From Paenibacillus periandrae (GTDB taxonomy: Bacteria > Bacillota > Bacilli > Paenibacillales > NBRC-103111): DNA of 64,000 nucleotides. The notes beneath the pieces are model-generated. The model had not been told where the DNA came from and searched no databases. It saw only the letters and a list, made by a program, of their open reading frames with translations. Position numbers and translations under genes: made by a program. Each line of letters begins with the position of its first letter. Within the stretch, counting starts at the first letter, position 1. Shown here piece by piece: positions 43,218-52,130 of the stretch. The stretch is taken from the NCBI RefSeq assembly GCF_022458865.1, contig NZ_JAJNMU010000012.1, positions 62,001 through 126,000 of the forward strand. Reading direction: 5' to 3'.

Positions 43218-44264
43218 ATGGTACAAACCTATGCCTTGCCAAAAAAGCAGAATAAAATGTGGGGTGTCATCCCCGGTGTTAGTTTGACGCTGTTGCTTGC
43301 TGTCTCAGCCAAATATTTGGCCGTGCTGCCGTTTCTCAGTATTATGGGCCAGCTTGTTATAGCCATTTTACTGGGAATCGGATGGAGAGCAGCGGTTCGT
43401 GTGCCACAGCAAGCCATAGCAGGTATTTCATTTTCAAGTAAAAAGCTGCTGCGATTCGGTATTATTTTACTGGGGATGAAATTGAATCTGATCGATATCG
43501 TGCATGCAGGTCCTAAGGTTCTCGCTATTGCTGTCATCAATATCGTGTTTGCGATTTTGGTCGTATACGGCATCGCCAGATTGTTAAAAGTTGAACAGCG
43601 TTTAGGGATTTTGACGGCATGTGGTACAGCTATATGTGGAGCAGCCGCCATTGTTGCCATAGCGCCGCAAATCAAGGCCAATGATGATGAAACGGCGATT
43701 GGGGCCGCCACGGTCGCCATATTGGGAACTATTTTTACTCTCGTTTACACGTTACTTTATCCGCTGCTGGGTCTGACTGCAAGCGGTTATGGGATATTTA
43801 CAGGTGCAACCCTTCACGAGGTCGCGCATGTGATCGCCGCAGCAGCACCGGGTGGTCAGCAGGCTGTGGATTTGGCTGTTATCGTCAAATTGACACGTGT
43901 TGCTCTTCTGGTGCCTGCTGCAATTGTAATTGGTATTTGGGCTAATCGTGAGGAAAGCCAAAAAAATGAAAATGTAAACAAAACAAGCTGGAAGTCGATT
44001 CCGATCCCATGGTTCATTGTAGGCTTTTTGTTGATGAGCGGTGTGAATACACTTGGTATTATGCCAACAGCTGTTACGAATCAATTCATTGTGGTGGCTT
44101 ATGTACTCATTGCTATGGCCATGGCTGGGCTTGGGCTAAATGTGGACATCAGCACGTTTCGCCGTTTGGGTATGAAGTCGTTTGCCGCGGGTCTTATAGG
44201 ATCGGTATTGCTCTCGGTACTGGGATACTTATTAGTCATTCTGTTCGGATTAAATGGATTGTGA
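43218..44264 (+). CDS. YeiH/UPF0324 family membrane protein (putative sulfate exporter)
   Basis: A 348-residue polytopic membrane protein with about 10 helices. ATG 43218 follows GGGAGTGAGG; the upstream in-frame codons lack a site. Family segments include LLRFGIILLGMKLNLIDI, LTACGTAICGAAAIVAIAP near 135, and GATLHEVAHVIAAA near 210. The family was named as a putative sulfate exporter by genome annotation; transport has not been firmly shown. Divergent from a LysR gene. Confidence 0.88.
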   Translation: MVQTYALPKKQNKMWGVIPGVSLTLLLAVSAKYLAVLPFLSIMGQLVIAILLGIGWRAAVRVPQQAIAGISFSSKKLLRFGIILLGMKLNLIDIVHAGPKVLAIAVINIVFAILVVYGIARLLKVEQRLGILTACGTAICGAAAIVAIAPQIKANDDETAIGAATVAILGTIFTLVYTLLYPLLGLTASGYGIFTGATLHEVAHVIAAAAPGGQQAVDLAVIVKLTRVALLVPAAIVIGIWANREESQKNENVNKTSWKSIPIPWFIVGFLLMSGVNTLGIMPTAVTNQFIVVAYVLIAMAMAGLGLNVDISTFRRLGMKSFAAGLIGSVLLSVLGYLLVILFGLNGL

Positions 44265-44338
44265 GAAACATTGGCTGGCATGAAGGAGAGAGGGTATAGT
44301 AAAATTAACATAATAACGGTTAGCAAAAGGAGATTGCC

Positions 44339-44617
44339 ATGTGCCGAAATATCAAAACATTATTTAACTTTGATCCGCCAGCTACTGAGGAAGAGATTCA
44401 TGCAGCAGCACTCCAGTTCGTGAGAAAGATATCCGGTTTCACCGAGCCTTCGAAGGCGAATGAGGAAGCGTTCAATCGCGCCATTTCAGAGGTGGCTGTA
44501 GTTGCCCGTAATCTGTTGGATAATCTGGTAACCAATGCCGAATCACGTAATCGTGAGGTCGAGATCGAGCGTGCTCGTGCCAGAAATGAAAAAAGATTTG
44601 GAGCAGCCAAGGAATAA
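44339..44617 (+). CDS. DUF2277 domain protein
   Basis: A 92-residue cytosolic protein that matches DUF2277 along its whole length: MCRNIKTLFNFDPPATEEEI, then ALQFVRKISGFTEPSKANEEAF, and a basic tail. AAAAGGAG precedes the ATG. Relatives occur in many bacteria with no known function. It ends before a strong hairpin at 44673. Confidence 0.88.
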   Translation: MCRNIKTLFNFDPPATEEEIHAAALQFVRKISGFTEPSKANEEAFNRAISEVAVVARNLLDNLVTNAESRNREVEIERARARNEKRFGAAKE

Positions 44618-44672
44618 TGCGAAAGTGTACTGGAAGCCATAAATAAATATATAGAAAAAAGAGCGAGGAAAA

Positions 44673-44718
44673 GGGCTGAAATTCACAAAACGATTTTTGT
44701 GGATTCAGCCCCATTTTT
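44673..44718. terminator. Strong hairpin between convergent genes
   Basis: GGGCTGAAATTCACAAAA and TTTTTGTGGATTCAGCCC form a stem of about 17 pairs followed by ATTTTTA. It serves the DUF2277 gene and, in the other direction, the P450 gene. Confidence 0.8.
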
Positions 44719-44788
44719 ACGTTCATTTATTTAATGATACTAATAATTAATCACATTAATACGATAAAATTTACATCGATTTCATCGC

Positions 44789-47700
44789 TTATATACCAGA
44801 CCATACATCCTTGGCATAACGTCCATCGTTCTGCAAGCGGTCCAACCACTGCTTAGACTGCTGTTCATCGACGTTATGAATTTCGCCGTAAGCCTGTATC
44901 AGTGTGGCTTCCACATCCGGAGCCATCCTGCTGCCGTCGCCGCAAACGTATAGTGCGCCTCCATTGTCCAAGATGTCGATCAGCAGCTTGGAGCTTTGAC
45001 TCATCAAATGCTGGACGTACGTTTTCTGCGTATCCACTTTCCGTGAAAACGCACAATGCAGCGTGACGATGCCTTCCTTTTGAAATTGCTCAAGCTCTTC
45101 ACGATACAAGTAGTCTTCATCACCCCGACAGCCAAAAAATAAATGAGCTGTGCCCAGTTTTTTTCCTTCACGCTGTAAAGCGCTTCGTGCCTGGAGGAAG
45201 CCGCGGAATGGAGCGACACCTGTTCCAGGGCCAACCATAATAATTGGCGTTTCTGTATCCTCCGGCAGCTGGAAGCCGGATTCAGGGGTTCGTACGAACA
45301 TGACCACATCATCATCAACTTGAAGCCCCGCCAAATAATTCGAGGCGATTCCACGGTATTCACCTTGGCCGCTCCAGGCAGGTGCGCGCACGACGCCAAC
45401 CGTAATGCTCGCTTGCTTTGGTTGAATACGTGGCGAGCTTGAGATTGAGTAGTAACGAGGCTTCAGCGGTGGCAGCAGCTCGATAAATCGTTCAAAGGGC
45501 AGCTCGCAGGCTTCATACTTATCTAACAGATCAAGCATCGTGATCCGTTTGTTCAGTACCTGCTCCCGATACGACTCTTCCGTAAGCAGCGCCTCCAGCT
45601 CCTTCTTGTGCGGCGGACAGACGGTGTATGCTGCCAGCTCGCGCAGCTGGGCGCGTGTCGCTGCTTCCTGCAGCTCCACGTTATGTGACAGCAGGTCGTG
45701 CAGACTGACGGGACGGTCAAGCGGCAGATGCGCAGCGCTGCGACCGGTCGCCTTAAGGATTAGATGGTCGTTGCTGTTCAACCGATATCGGCGAAGTGCA
45801 CGCTCAACGAGCTCTGGACGGTTGCAGGGCAGCACTCCCAGATGGTCGCCCTCCTGATAAGTGACGCCATCCGGCAGCGCAATTTCCAGATGTCGTGTGC
45901 TGCGTCCGCTCTCTGCACCCTGAAGCTCGCGGTTATCCAACACTTTAGTATGCACCGCTTCATAGGATTCGGCTAGCGGGGTCCCGACGAAGCCGCTGAC
46001 GAACTGGACGCTAAGTGTGCTGCGCTCACTGTCAGCCTTGATGTTCAGCTTCAGCCCGAGCTTATCCATCACATCAGGCCACAGCTGAGCCCGCCAATCG
46101 TCGAGCTGCTTCTCGAAATCTCCGTTAGCGTCACCTTCGCCGCGCTCAGCAAGACGGGCAGCGCCTTTGGCAGCAAGCTGCTCGTCGATCAGACGCGGGA
46201 TATGCTGGTAGGTGCTCGCCCAGTTGCGGTCGCCACAGCCGAACACAGCATATTTCACACCGTTCAGCTCGCCAGCACCAACACCTTCAAGCCAATGGAC
46301 AAATTCGCGGGCACTGCTCGGCGGCTTTCCATTGTAGGAAGCCGTTACGATAAATACAGCGCCTTCCTTGGGAAGCTTCCCGACCCTGTCGTTCAATGTG
46401 GCAACATCGCAGCGAAAGCCCTGCAGCTTGGCTGCATCAGCGAGTTCTCTGGCTATGCCTTCGGCAGTGCCCAAATTCGAGCCGTACAGGATGAGCAAGG
46501 GTGTGTTATGAGTAGGAACACCAGCAGCAGCCTCAGTTTGCTGGGTTTCCCTGGACTGTGTCGCTGTATTTGGTGCAGCAGCAGGAGAAGTGGGCACCAC
46601 GGTGCCTGTGGCCGCATTTGCTCTTGGACGAACACGGATCGTTAGTCCATCTGGCTTCAGAGTCAGGGTTTCCTTCACATCCAGCTGGTAATTGGTATGA
46701 TCAATCAGCTCGAAATGCTGCAGCACCATTCCGAGCACAAGTGTCGCCTCCTGCAGTGCAAACTGTTGTCCGATGCAGGCACGTTGACCGTTGCCGAATG
46801 GCTTGTAGGCATCATGCGGTATTTTACTCGGGTCCTCGAAGCGCTCGGGCCGGAATGTCTCTACGTCTTCACCCCAGGCTTGCTTATCGCGATGGAGCTG
46901 CGGAATGAGCACAGTCACGGCCTCGCCCTTCGCCAACGGATAGGTGTCGGCCAGCAGTGTATCTTCTTTGGCATAGAGCGAGAAAGCGGGCGCCGTTGGC
47001 CAAAGTCGCAGCGCTTCGCTCAGCACCATGCGGACGTATTTCAGATCACGAACCTGCCCATACGTTGGCACGGGTCCTGTCAACACACGGTCTACTTCTT
47101 CGTAAGCTTTTTGCAGCTTATCCGGATTTTTGAGCAAATAATAGATAGCAAACGATAACAGACCGCTCGTCGTCTCGTGTCCGGCAATGAGGAACGTGAT
47201 GATCTGGAAGCGGATGTTTTCGTCATCCAAACCTTCGCCAGTTTCCGGGTCGACTCCTTCGAGCATGTGTGCCAGCAGATCCTCCACACCTTGGCTTCCT
47301 TGTTCTCGACGTTCAGCGATCAGCTTGTCTACCAGCGTATACATCGACTGTATGTCATGCTTGAACTGCCGTTTCGTCAGCACCATCAGCTTATCCTGCA
47401 ACCCGAGCCGCTGGAGCTGGTTCATGGCTTCGTGCAGTGCGCGGACCATGCTCGTTATAAACGGGTGCGGTTCTTCCCGGTAAAAGCTGTTAAACCGATA
47501 GTTGAAGCCGCACAGACCAATCGTATCCAGTGTCAGCCGCGTCATATCCTCGGGGACTTCAACGCTTTCGTCCGGGTTCAAGCGAGCCCATTTCTGGACC
47601 ATCTGCATCGCAATATCAACCATCATATGATGGTATCCCTGCATCGCCCGCTGCGAAAAGCTTGGCAGCAGCATATGGTGCGCCTTTTGCCAGTTGGGCT

Positions 47701-47989
47701 CATCTGTGCGTGCAGTAAATAATCCGTCGCCTGTAAAGGCGCGGACGTTCATCAGCGCGGTGTGCACATTTTTATCAAAACGTGATTCGTCACAAGCATC
47801 AGCGACAAGAGTTTCACTCGAAATCATAATTATCGGTCGACCCGGCATATCCATTTTGAAAATAGGCCCGAATTCCTCAGCCAGCTTAATCATGGATTGT
47901 ACGGGTTTTTCCTTATCAACTAAAGGCAGGTTGCCAAGCGGACCGTACGTTTTGGGTTGGGGAATTGGCGGATTGGCTACTTTGTCCAT
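44789..47989 (-). CDS. Self-sufficient cytochrome P450/NADPH-P450 reductase fusion (CYP102A type)
   Basis: A 1066-residue cytosolic fusion that hydroxylates medium- and long-chain fatty acids near the omega end, as BM3 does. The P450 domain (1-460) has the I-helix FLIAGHETTSG, the ExxR helix EALRLWPTAP and the haem loop FGNGQRACIGQQ with the ligand Cys near 400. The FMN domain (about 495-640) begins LLILYGSNLGTAEGIA. The FAD/NADPH part has RYYSISSSPR, MVGPGTGVAPFRGF and a late LYVCGDG. BM3 residues R47 and F87 appear kept (PGRPIIM and GDGLFTA), whereas Tyr51 is replaced by Met. GGAGGT precedes the start. Confidence 0.95.
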   Translation of the reverse strand: MDKVANPPIPQPKTYGPLGNLPLVDKEKPVQSMIKLAEEFGPIFKMDMPGRPIIMISSETLVADACDESRFDKNVHTALMNVRAFTGDGLFTARTDEPNWQKAHHMLLPSFSQRAMQGYHHMMVDIAMQMVQKWARLNPDESVEVPEDMTRLTLDTIGLCGFNYRFNSFYREEPHPFITSMVRALHEAMNQLQRLGLQDKLMVLTKRQFKHDIQSMYTLVDKLIAERREQGSQGVEDLLAHMLEGVDPETGEGLDDENIRFQIITFLIAGHETTSGLLSFAIYYLLKNPDKLQKAYEEVDRVLTGPVPTYGQVRDLKYVRMVLSEALRLWPTAPAFSLYAKEDTLLADTYPLAKGEAVTVLIPQLHRDKQAWGEDVETFRPERFEDPSKIPHDAYKPFGNGQRACIGQQFALQEATLVLGMVLQHFELIDHTNYQLDVKETLTLKPDGLTIRVRPRANAATGTVVPTSPAAAPNTATQSRETQQTEAAAGVPTHNTPLLILYGSNLGTAEGIARELADAAKLQGFRCDVATLNDRVGKLPKEGAVFIVTASYNGKPPSSAREFVHWLEGVGAGELNGVKYAVFGCGDRNWASTYQHIPRLIDEQLAAKGAARLAERGEGDANGDFEKQLDDWRAQLWPDVMDKLGLKLNIKADSERSTLSVQFVSGFVGTPLAESYEAVHTKVLDNRELQGAESGRSTRHLEIALPDGVTYQEGDHLGVLPCNRPELVERALRRYRLNSNDHLILKATGRSAAHLPLDRPVSLHDLLSHNVELQEAATRAQLRELAAYTVCPPHKKELEALLTEESYREQVLNKRITMLDLLDKYEACELPFERFIELLPPLKPRYYSISSSPRIQPKQASITVGVVRAPAWSGQGEYRGIASNYLAGLQVDDDVVMFVRTPESGFQLPEDTETPIIMVGPGTGVAPFRGFLQARSALQREGKKLGTAHLFFGCRGDEDYLYREELEQFQKEGIVTLHCAFSRKVDTQKTYVQHLMSQSSKLLIDILDNGGALYVCGDGSRMAPDVEATLIQAYGEIHNVDEQQSKQWLDRLQNDGRYAKDVWSGI

Positions 47990-48064
47990 GTTTACGACCT
48001 CCTAGGCTTCATTTCCGGCAGCTATCACCAGATTACTATTTGATCATTGCGCAGGAATTATTAC

Positions 48065-48077
48065 ACAAACGGTTTGT
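48065..48077 (+). promoter_or_regulatory. TetR operator-like palindrome between P450 and regulator
   Basis: ACAAAC-G-GTTTGT is a perfect inverted repeat about 75 bases upstream of the P450 start and 148 bases upstream of the TetR start, inside the divergent promoter region. Confidence 0.5.
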
Positions 48078-48224
48078 TAATTAATCAACAACGTGATTAT
48101 AATTAAATTATAAATACATCTCATTGGGATACAATGTGGAGTTATGATCGATTCGATGTTTAAACATCATTTTGTCGATTAATGCCTATAACTTCACAAA
48201 ATTGTTGCACTAAGGGGGCCGCTA

Positions 48225-48836
48225 ATGCCTAAGAGAACCGATCTTCGTGTTGTCAAAACGAGAGAACTGATCCGCCGCGCATTCCTTGAGCTCATAGTGG
48301 AAAAAGGCTATGAAGCCATAACCATTCAGGATATCGCTGAACGCTCCATGACGAACCGTAATACCTTTTACCTTCACTACACAGATAAAAAGGATCTTCT
48401 CGAAATCGTCACCGACGAAGTGCTGGATGAGCTTACGAACAAGCTAACTGCTGTAATAGCCAATGAAACCGATCAGTTATCCAAGTCACAGGCGATTATT
48501 CGTACCGTATTTGAGCATGTCGTGAAGCATTCGGTATTTTCCAAGGCCATGCTCGGCAAGCATGAAGTACCGCGCTTTCATGATAAAATGAAACAGATTA
48601 TCCATCATATTTTTCATCAAGTGTTAACCCAGATTTCAGAGCAGACTCCTGATTCTAAGAAAGTCCCCAACGATTTTCTGGAAAATTGCCTGTCATCTCT
48701 GTATATTGGTACGATTGTATGGTGGGTGGAGCATGATTTTCATTATTCGGCTGAACAGATGACAGCGATCATGTCTGAAGTGATTACAAAAGGTCCTATT
48801 CAAGCTGCGGGCTTCATTGGAAGTGAGCAGGTTTAG
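48225..48836 (+). CDS. TetR-family repressor, probable regulator of the CYP102 gene
   Basis: A 203-residue regulator. The helix-turn-helix region reads IRRAFLELIVEKGYEAITIQ and AERSMTNRNTFYLHYTDK, followed by an all-helical ligand domain. It is divergent from the P450 gene, as FatR and BM3R1 are in Bacillus, where fatty acids release the repressor. Fatty-acid sensing is an inference from that context. Confidence 0.88.
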   Translation: MPKRTDLRVVKTRELIRRAFLELIVEKGYEAITIQDIAERSMTNRNTFYLHYTDKKDLLEIVTDEVLDELTNKLTAVIANETDQLSKSQAIIRTVFEHVVKHSVFSKAMLGKHEVPRFHDKMKQIIHHIFHQVLTQISEQTPDSKKVPNDFLENCLSSLYIGTIVWWVEHDFHYSAEQMTAIMSEVITKGPIQAAGFIGSEQV

Positions 48837-48860
48837 AAAATTTTTTAGATGTATTGAGCA

Positions 48861-48889
48861 TTGTATAGGGTGTGGGAGTATAGTATAAT
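48861..48889 (+). promoter_or_regulatory. csoR promoter
   Basis: TTGTAT at 48861 and TATAAT at 48884-48889 are 17 bases apart; the CsoR operator fills the spacer. Confidence 0.65.
48864..48883 (+). promoter_or_regulatory. CsoR operator 1
   Basis: TATAGGGTGTGGGAGTATAG shares the TATAGGGT-N-GGG-TATA layout with the two elements before copZ and overlaps the csoR promoter, which implies autoregulation. Confidence 0.7.
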
Positions 48890-48918
48890 TGTACGAAAGC
48901 ATAAGGGAGGCGAGTTCA

Positions 48919-49269
48919 ATGAGCGTGGAAATCGAACTGCTGGATACATCCATGGTTCAGGGGCAGGAATGCTGCTCGCATGAAGAAACAGGACGGAAAA
49001 GCCATCATTCAGATAAAGTGAAAAGCAGCCTGACCAACCGTTTGAATCGAATTGAAGGCCAGATTCGCGGGATTAAAGGCTTGATTGAAAAGGATACGTA
49101 TTGTGACGATGTGCTGAATCAAATCGCCTCCGTTCAGTCAGCCTTGAATGGGGTAGGCAAGCTATTATTAGAGCATCATATGAAAAGCTGTGTCATCGAA
49201 CGCATCAAGGAAGGCGATACAGAAGTAATCAATGAGCTCATGACTACAGTGAACAAGTTGATGAAATAA
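48919..49269 (+). CDS. csoR: CsoR family copper-sensing repressor
   Basis: A 116-residue all-helical repressor. The ATG at 48919 follows GGGAGGCGAG. The Cu(I)-binding Cys-His-Cys set is visible: Cys in DTYCDDVLNQIASVQ near residue 70, and His and Cys in LEHHMKSCVIERIKEGD near 95-99. The helix NRLNRIEGQIRGIKGLIEKD is the family signature. An N-terminal extension with ECCSHEE could be an extra metal site. Copper binding releases it from the operators before itself and copZ. The target genes lie immediately downstream. Confidence 0.93.
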   Translation: MSVEIELLDTSMVQGQECCSHEETGRKSHHSDKVKSSLTNRLNRIEGQIRGIKGLIEKDTYCDDVLNQIASVQSALNGVGKLLLEHHMKSCVIERIKEGDTEVINELMTTVNKLMK

Positions 49270-49323
49270 ACAAAGCATATACAATCAAGCAGCAGAACAT
49301 GCTGCTTTTTCTATCGACAATTA

Positions 49324-49343
49324 TATAGGGTACAGGGGTATAG
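49324..49343 (+). promoter_or_regulatory. CsoR operator 2
   Basis: TATAGGGTACAGGGGTATAG, 38 bases before operator 3 and of the same layout. Confidence 0.7.
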
Positions 49344-49353
49344 TAAAATAATG

Positions 49354-49382
49354 TTGACACATATAGGGTGAGGGGGTATACT
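49354..49382 (+). promoter_or_regulatory. copZA promoter
   Basis: TTGACA at 49354-49359 and TATACT at 49377-49382 with a 17-base spacer: near-consensus sigma-A. The third CsoR operator lies within it. Confidence 0.85.
49362..49381 (+). promoter_or_regulatory. CsoR operator 3
   Basis: TATAGGGTGAGGGGGTATAC lies between the -35 and -10 of the copZA promoter, so bound repressor would exclude RNA polymerase. Confidence 0.8.
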
Positions 49383-49433
49383 CTGTTTAAGACGATCGTT
49401 GAAAAAATGGAAAAGACGAAGGGATGAGGAACT

Positions 49434-49631
49434 ATGAACAACACTACATTGCAAGTAAACGGAATGAGCTGTCAGCATTGTGTAAATTCTATTGAAGGAG
49501 CTTTAAAGGAAATTGGCGCTTCGGGAAAGGTTAATCTAAAGAACAACACGGTTGATGTAACCTATGATAACCAACTCACTATTGAACGTATAAAAGAAGC
49601 TATCGAGGAGCAAGGCTACGACGTCCTGTAA
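49434..49631 (+). CDS. copZ: Copper chaperone CopZ
   Basis: A 65-residue HMA-domain protein. The Cu(I) site is MSCQHC near residue 12, with the conserved GYDVL end. It carries Cu(I) in the cytosol to CopA, encoded 31 bases downstream, and to CsoR. Confidence 0.95.
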   Translation: MNNTTLQVNGMSCQHCVNSIEGALKEIGASGKVNLKNNTVDVTYDNQLTIERIKEAIEEQGYDVL

Positions 49632-49662
49632 TCCATCGTTAGAGGCAAGGGAGTGAATGATT

Positions 49663-52098
49663 ATGGCATCTGGTGTGACAGAGACCGATAAGCAAGCGAC
49701 TTTACCCATCACGGGTATGACCTGTGCAGCATGTGCGAACCGCATCGAGAAGGGTTTAAATAAACTCGAAGGTGTTACCTCTGCCAATGTGAATTTCGCG
49801 CTGGAAAAAGCAAGCGTAACGTATGATCCGGCACGAATTGGCGTCAGTAACATGGAAGAAACGATCAAGAAGCTGGGCTATGACACACTCAAAGAGGTCG
49901 CCCATTTTAAGCTGGAAGGCATGACCTGTGCAGCTTGCGCGAACCGAATTGAAAAGGGCCTTGGCAAGCTGCCTGGTGTGACGGATGCTTCTGTCAATTT
50001 TGCTATGGAAACTGCACGTGTGCAGTATTCGCCAGGCGAAATCAGCATTACCGAGATGCAAAATAAGGTCAAACAGTTGGGCTACAAAGCGATTACGGAG
50101 CAGGAAAATGTAAATACAGGCGATCACCGCGAGAAAGAAGTGCGACATCAGAAACGGAAATTGCTCATTTCGGCGCTGCTTTCATTACCCCTTTTATGGA
50201 GCATGGTGGCCCATTTTTCGTTCACGTCCTGGATCTACTTGCCCGAAATGCTGATGAATCCCTGGTTTCAGCTTATTTTGGCCACACCAGTTCAATTTTA
50301 TGTCGGCAAACCGTTTTATGTGGGTGCTTATAAAGCATTGCGTAATGGCAGTGCCAACATGGACGTCTTGGTCTCACTTGGTACTTCGGCTGCCTATTTC
50401 TATAGCTTATATCTTACGATTAACTGGTTCATCGGGGGCGGAAATGTGCATCACGGACCCTCGCTGTATTATGAAACGAGTTCCATATTAATTACGCTGG
50501 TCATTATGGGTAAATTGTTCGAATCCCTCGCCAAAGGCCGGACCTCGGAAGCGATCAAGTCCTTGATGGGACTGCAAGCGAAGACCGCTTTGGTCGTACG
50601 GGACGGTCAAGAAATAACGATTCCGGTGGAGGAAGTCATCGCTGGCGATATTGTGCATGTCCGTCCCGGTGACAAAGTGCCTGTGGATGGCGAGGTGCTT
50701 GAAGGTCTCTCATCTGTAGATGAATCCATGCTGACGGGTGAAAGTCTTCCTGTTGAAAAGAAAATCGGTGATTTCGTGATTGGAGCGACTATCAACAAAA
50801 ACGGCATGCTGCGGATTAAAGCCACGAAGGTTGGCAAAGACACAGCGCTCGCACAAATTATTAAAGTCGTAGAAGAAGCACAAGGCTCCAAAGCACCAAT
50901 TCAAAGGGTTGCCGATGTGATCTCCGGGATATTTGTGCCCATTGTTGTCGGTATCGCGATTGTCGCCTTTCTGGTCTGGTATTTTTTCGTGACGCCTGGC
51001 GATTTTGCCGGTGCCTTGGAGAAAGCAATTGCAATTCTCGTTATCGCTTGTCCTTGTGCACTCGGTCTGGCTACTCCAACGTCCATTATGGCGGGCTCCG
51101 GGCGAGCAGCAGAGCTCGGGATCTTGTTCAAAGGGGGCGAGCATCTGGAGCAAACCCATAAGATTGATGCGATTATTCTTGATAAAACGGGTACAGTCAC
51201 CAAAGGGAAGCCTGAGCTTACGGATGTTATAACTGATGGTGACGAATTGGAATTTCTCAGACTCGTAGGCGCAGCGGAGGTCAATTCCGAGCATCCGCTT
51301 GCTGAGGCGATTGTGGCAGGTATCCGTGAACGCAATATTGTGCTGCTGGGGACGGAATCCTTTGAAGCGATTCCTGGCTTTGGGATCAAAGCTGTGGCAG
51401 AAGGCAAGGAGCTGTTAATCGGTACTCGCCGCTTGATGGAACAATTCGAGGTGGATGCCAAGCATGCTTATGACACGATGGCCAGCTTGGAAGAAGCCGG
51501 GAAAACTACGATGCTCGTTGCTATTGATCGCCAATACGCAGGTATGGTTTCAGTAGCGGATACGATCAAAGATTCCTCAAAGGCCGCGGTCAGCAGACTG
51601 AAGGAAATGGGTATCCAGGTCATCATGATTACTGGTGACAACGAGCGGACTGCGAAGGCAATTGCTGCGCAAGTTGGAATCGATCATGTGCTCGCCGAAG
51701 TGCTTCCTGATGGAAAAGCGCAAGAAGTGAAAAAGCTGCAGGAGCAGGGCAGGATCGTCGCCATGGTTGGCGATGGAATCAATGATGCGCCCGCGCTTGC
51801 GACAGCGAATATCGGTATGGCCATCGGCACAGGTACCGATGTGGCGATGGAGGCGGCGGATGTGACGCTCATGCGCGGCGATTTATCCAGCATTCCCGAT
51901 GCGATCTATATGAGCCGCAAGACGATGAGCAACATCAAACAAAATTTATTTTGGGCGCTTGGCTACAACACACTCGGAATACCTATCGCAGCGCTTGGTT
52001 TATTGGCACCCTGGGTGGCAGGCGCGGCGATGGCCTTAAGTTCGGTTTCTGTTGTTCTTAATGCACTTCGGCTGCAGCGTGTAAAAGTGCGTCACTAG
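49663..52098 (+). CDS. copA: Copper-exporting P1B-type ATPase CopA
   Basis: An 811-residue membrane pump that exports Cu(I). Two N-terminal HMA domains carry MTCAAC near residues 20 and 90. The membrane CPC site is in VIACPCALGLATP near 460. The phosphorylated Asp is in LDKTGTVTKG, the TGES actuator loop near 310 and the ATP-binding hinge MVGDGINDAPALA near 705. ATG 49663 is nine bases after GGAG, whereas the ATG at 49657 is too close. It is transcribed with copZ. Confidence 0.95.
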   Translation: MASGVTETDKQATLPITGMTCAACANRIEKGLNKLEGVTSANVNFALEKASVTYDPARIGVSNMEETIKKLGYDTLKEVAHFKLEGMTCAACANRIEKGLGKLPGVTDASVNFAMETARVQYSPGEISITEMQNKVKQLGYKAITEQENVNTGDHREKEVRHQKRKLLISALLSLPLLWSMVAHFSFTSWIYLPEMLMNPWFQLILATPVQFYVGKPFYVGAYKALRNGSANMDVLVSLGTSAAYFYSLYLTINWFIGGGNVHHGPSLYYETSSILITLVIMGKLFESLAKGRTSEAIKSLMGLQAKTALVVRDGQEITIPVEEVIAGDIVHVRPGDKVPVDGEVLEGLSSVDESMLTGESLPVEKKIGDFVIGATINKNGMLRIKATKVGKDTALAQIIKVVEEAQGSKAPIQRVADVISGIFVPIVVGIAIVAFLVWYFFVTPGDFAGALEKAIAILVIACPCALGLATPTSIMAGSGRAAELGILFKGGEHLEQTHKIDAIILDKTGTVTKGKPELTDVITDGDELEFLRLVGAAEVNSEHPLAEAIVAGIRERNIVLLGTESFEAIPGFGIKAVAEGKELLIGTRRLMEQFEVDAKHAYDTMASLEEAGKTTMLVAIDRQYAGMVSVADTIKDSSKAAVSRLKEMGIQVIMITGDNERTAKAIAAQVGIDHVLAEVLPDGKAQEVKKLQEQGRIVAMVGDGINDAPALATANIGMAIGTGTDVAMEAADVTLMRGDLSSIPDAIYMSRKTMSNIKQNLFWALGYNTLGIPIAALGLLAPWVAGAAMALSSVSVVLNALRLQRVKVRH

Positions 52099-52130
52099 TC
52101 CTTCTTGGAAAGAATGGAGCGTTTAAGCGG

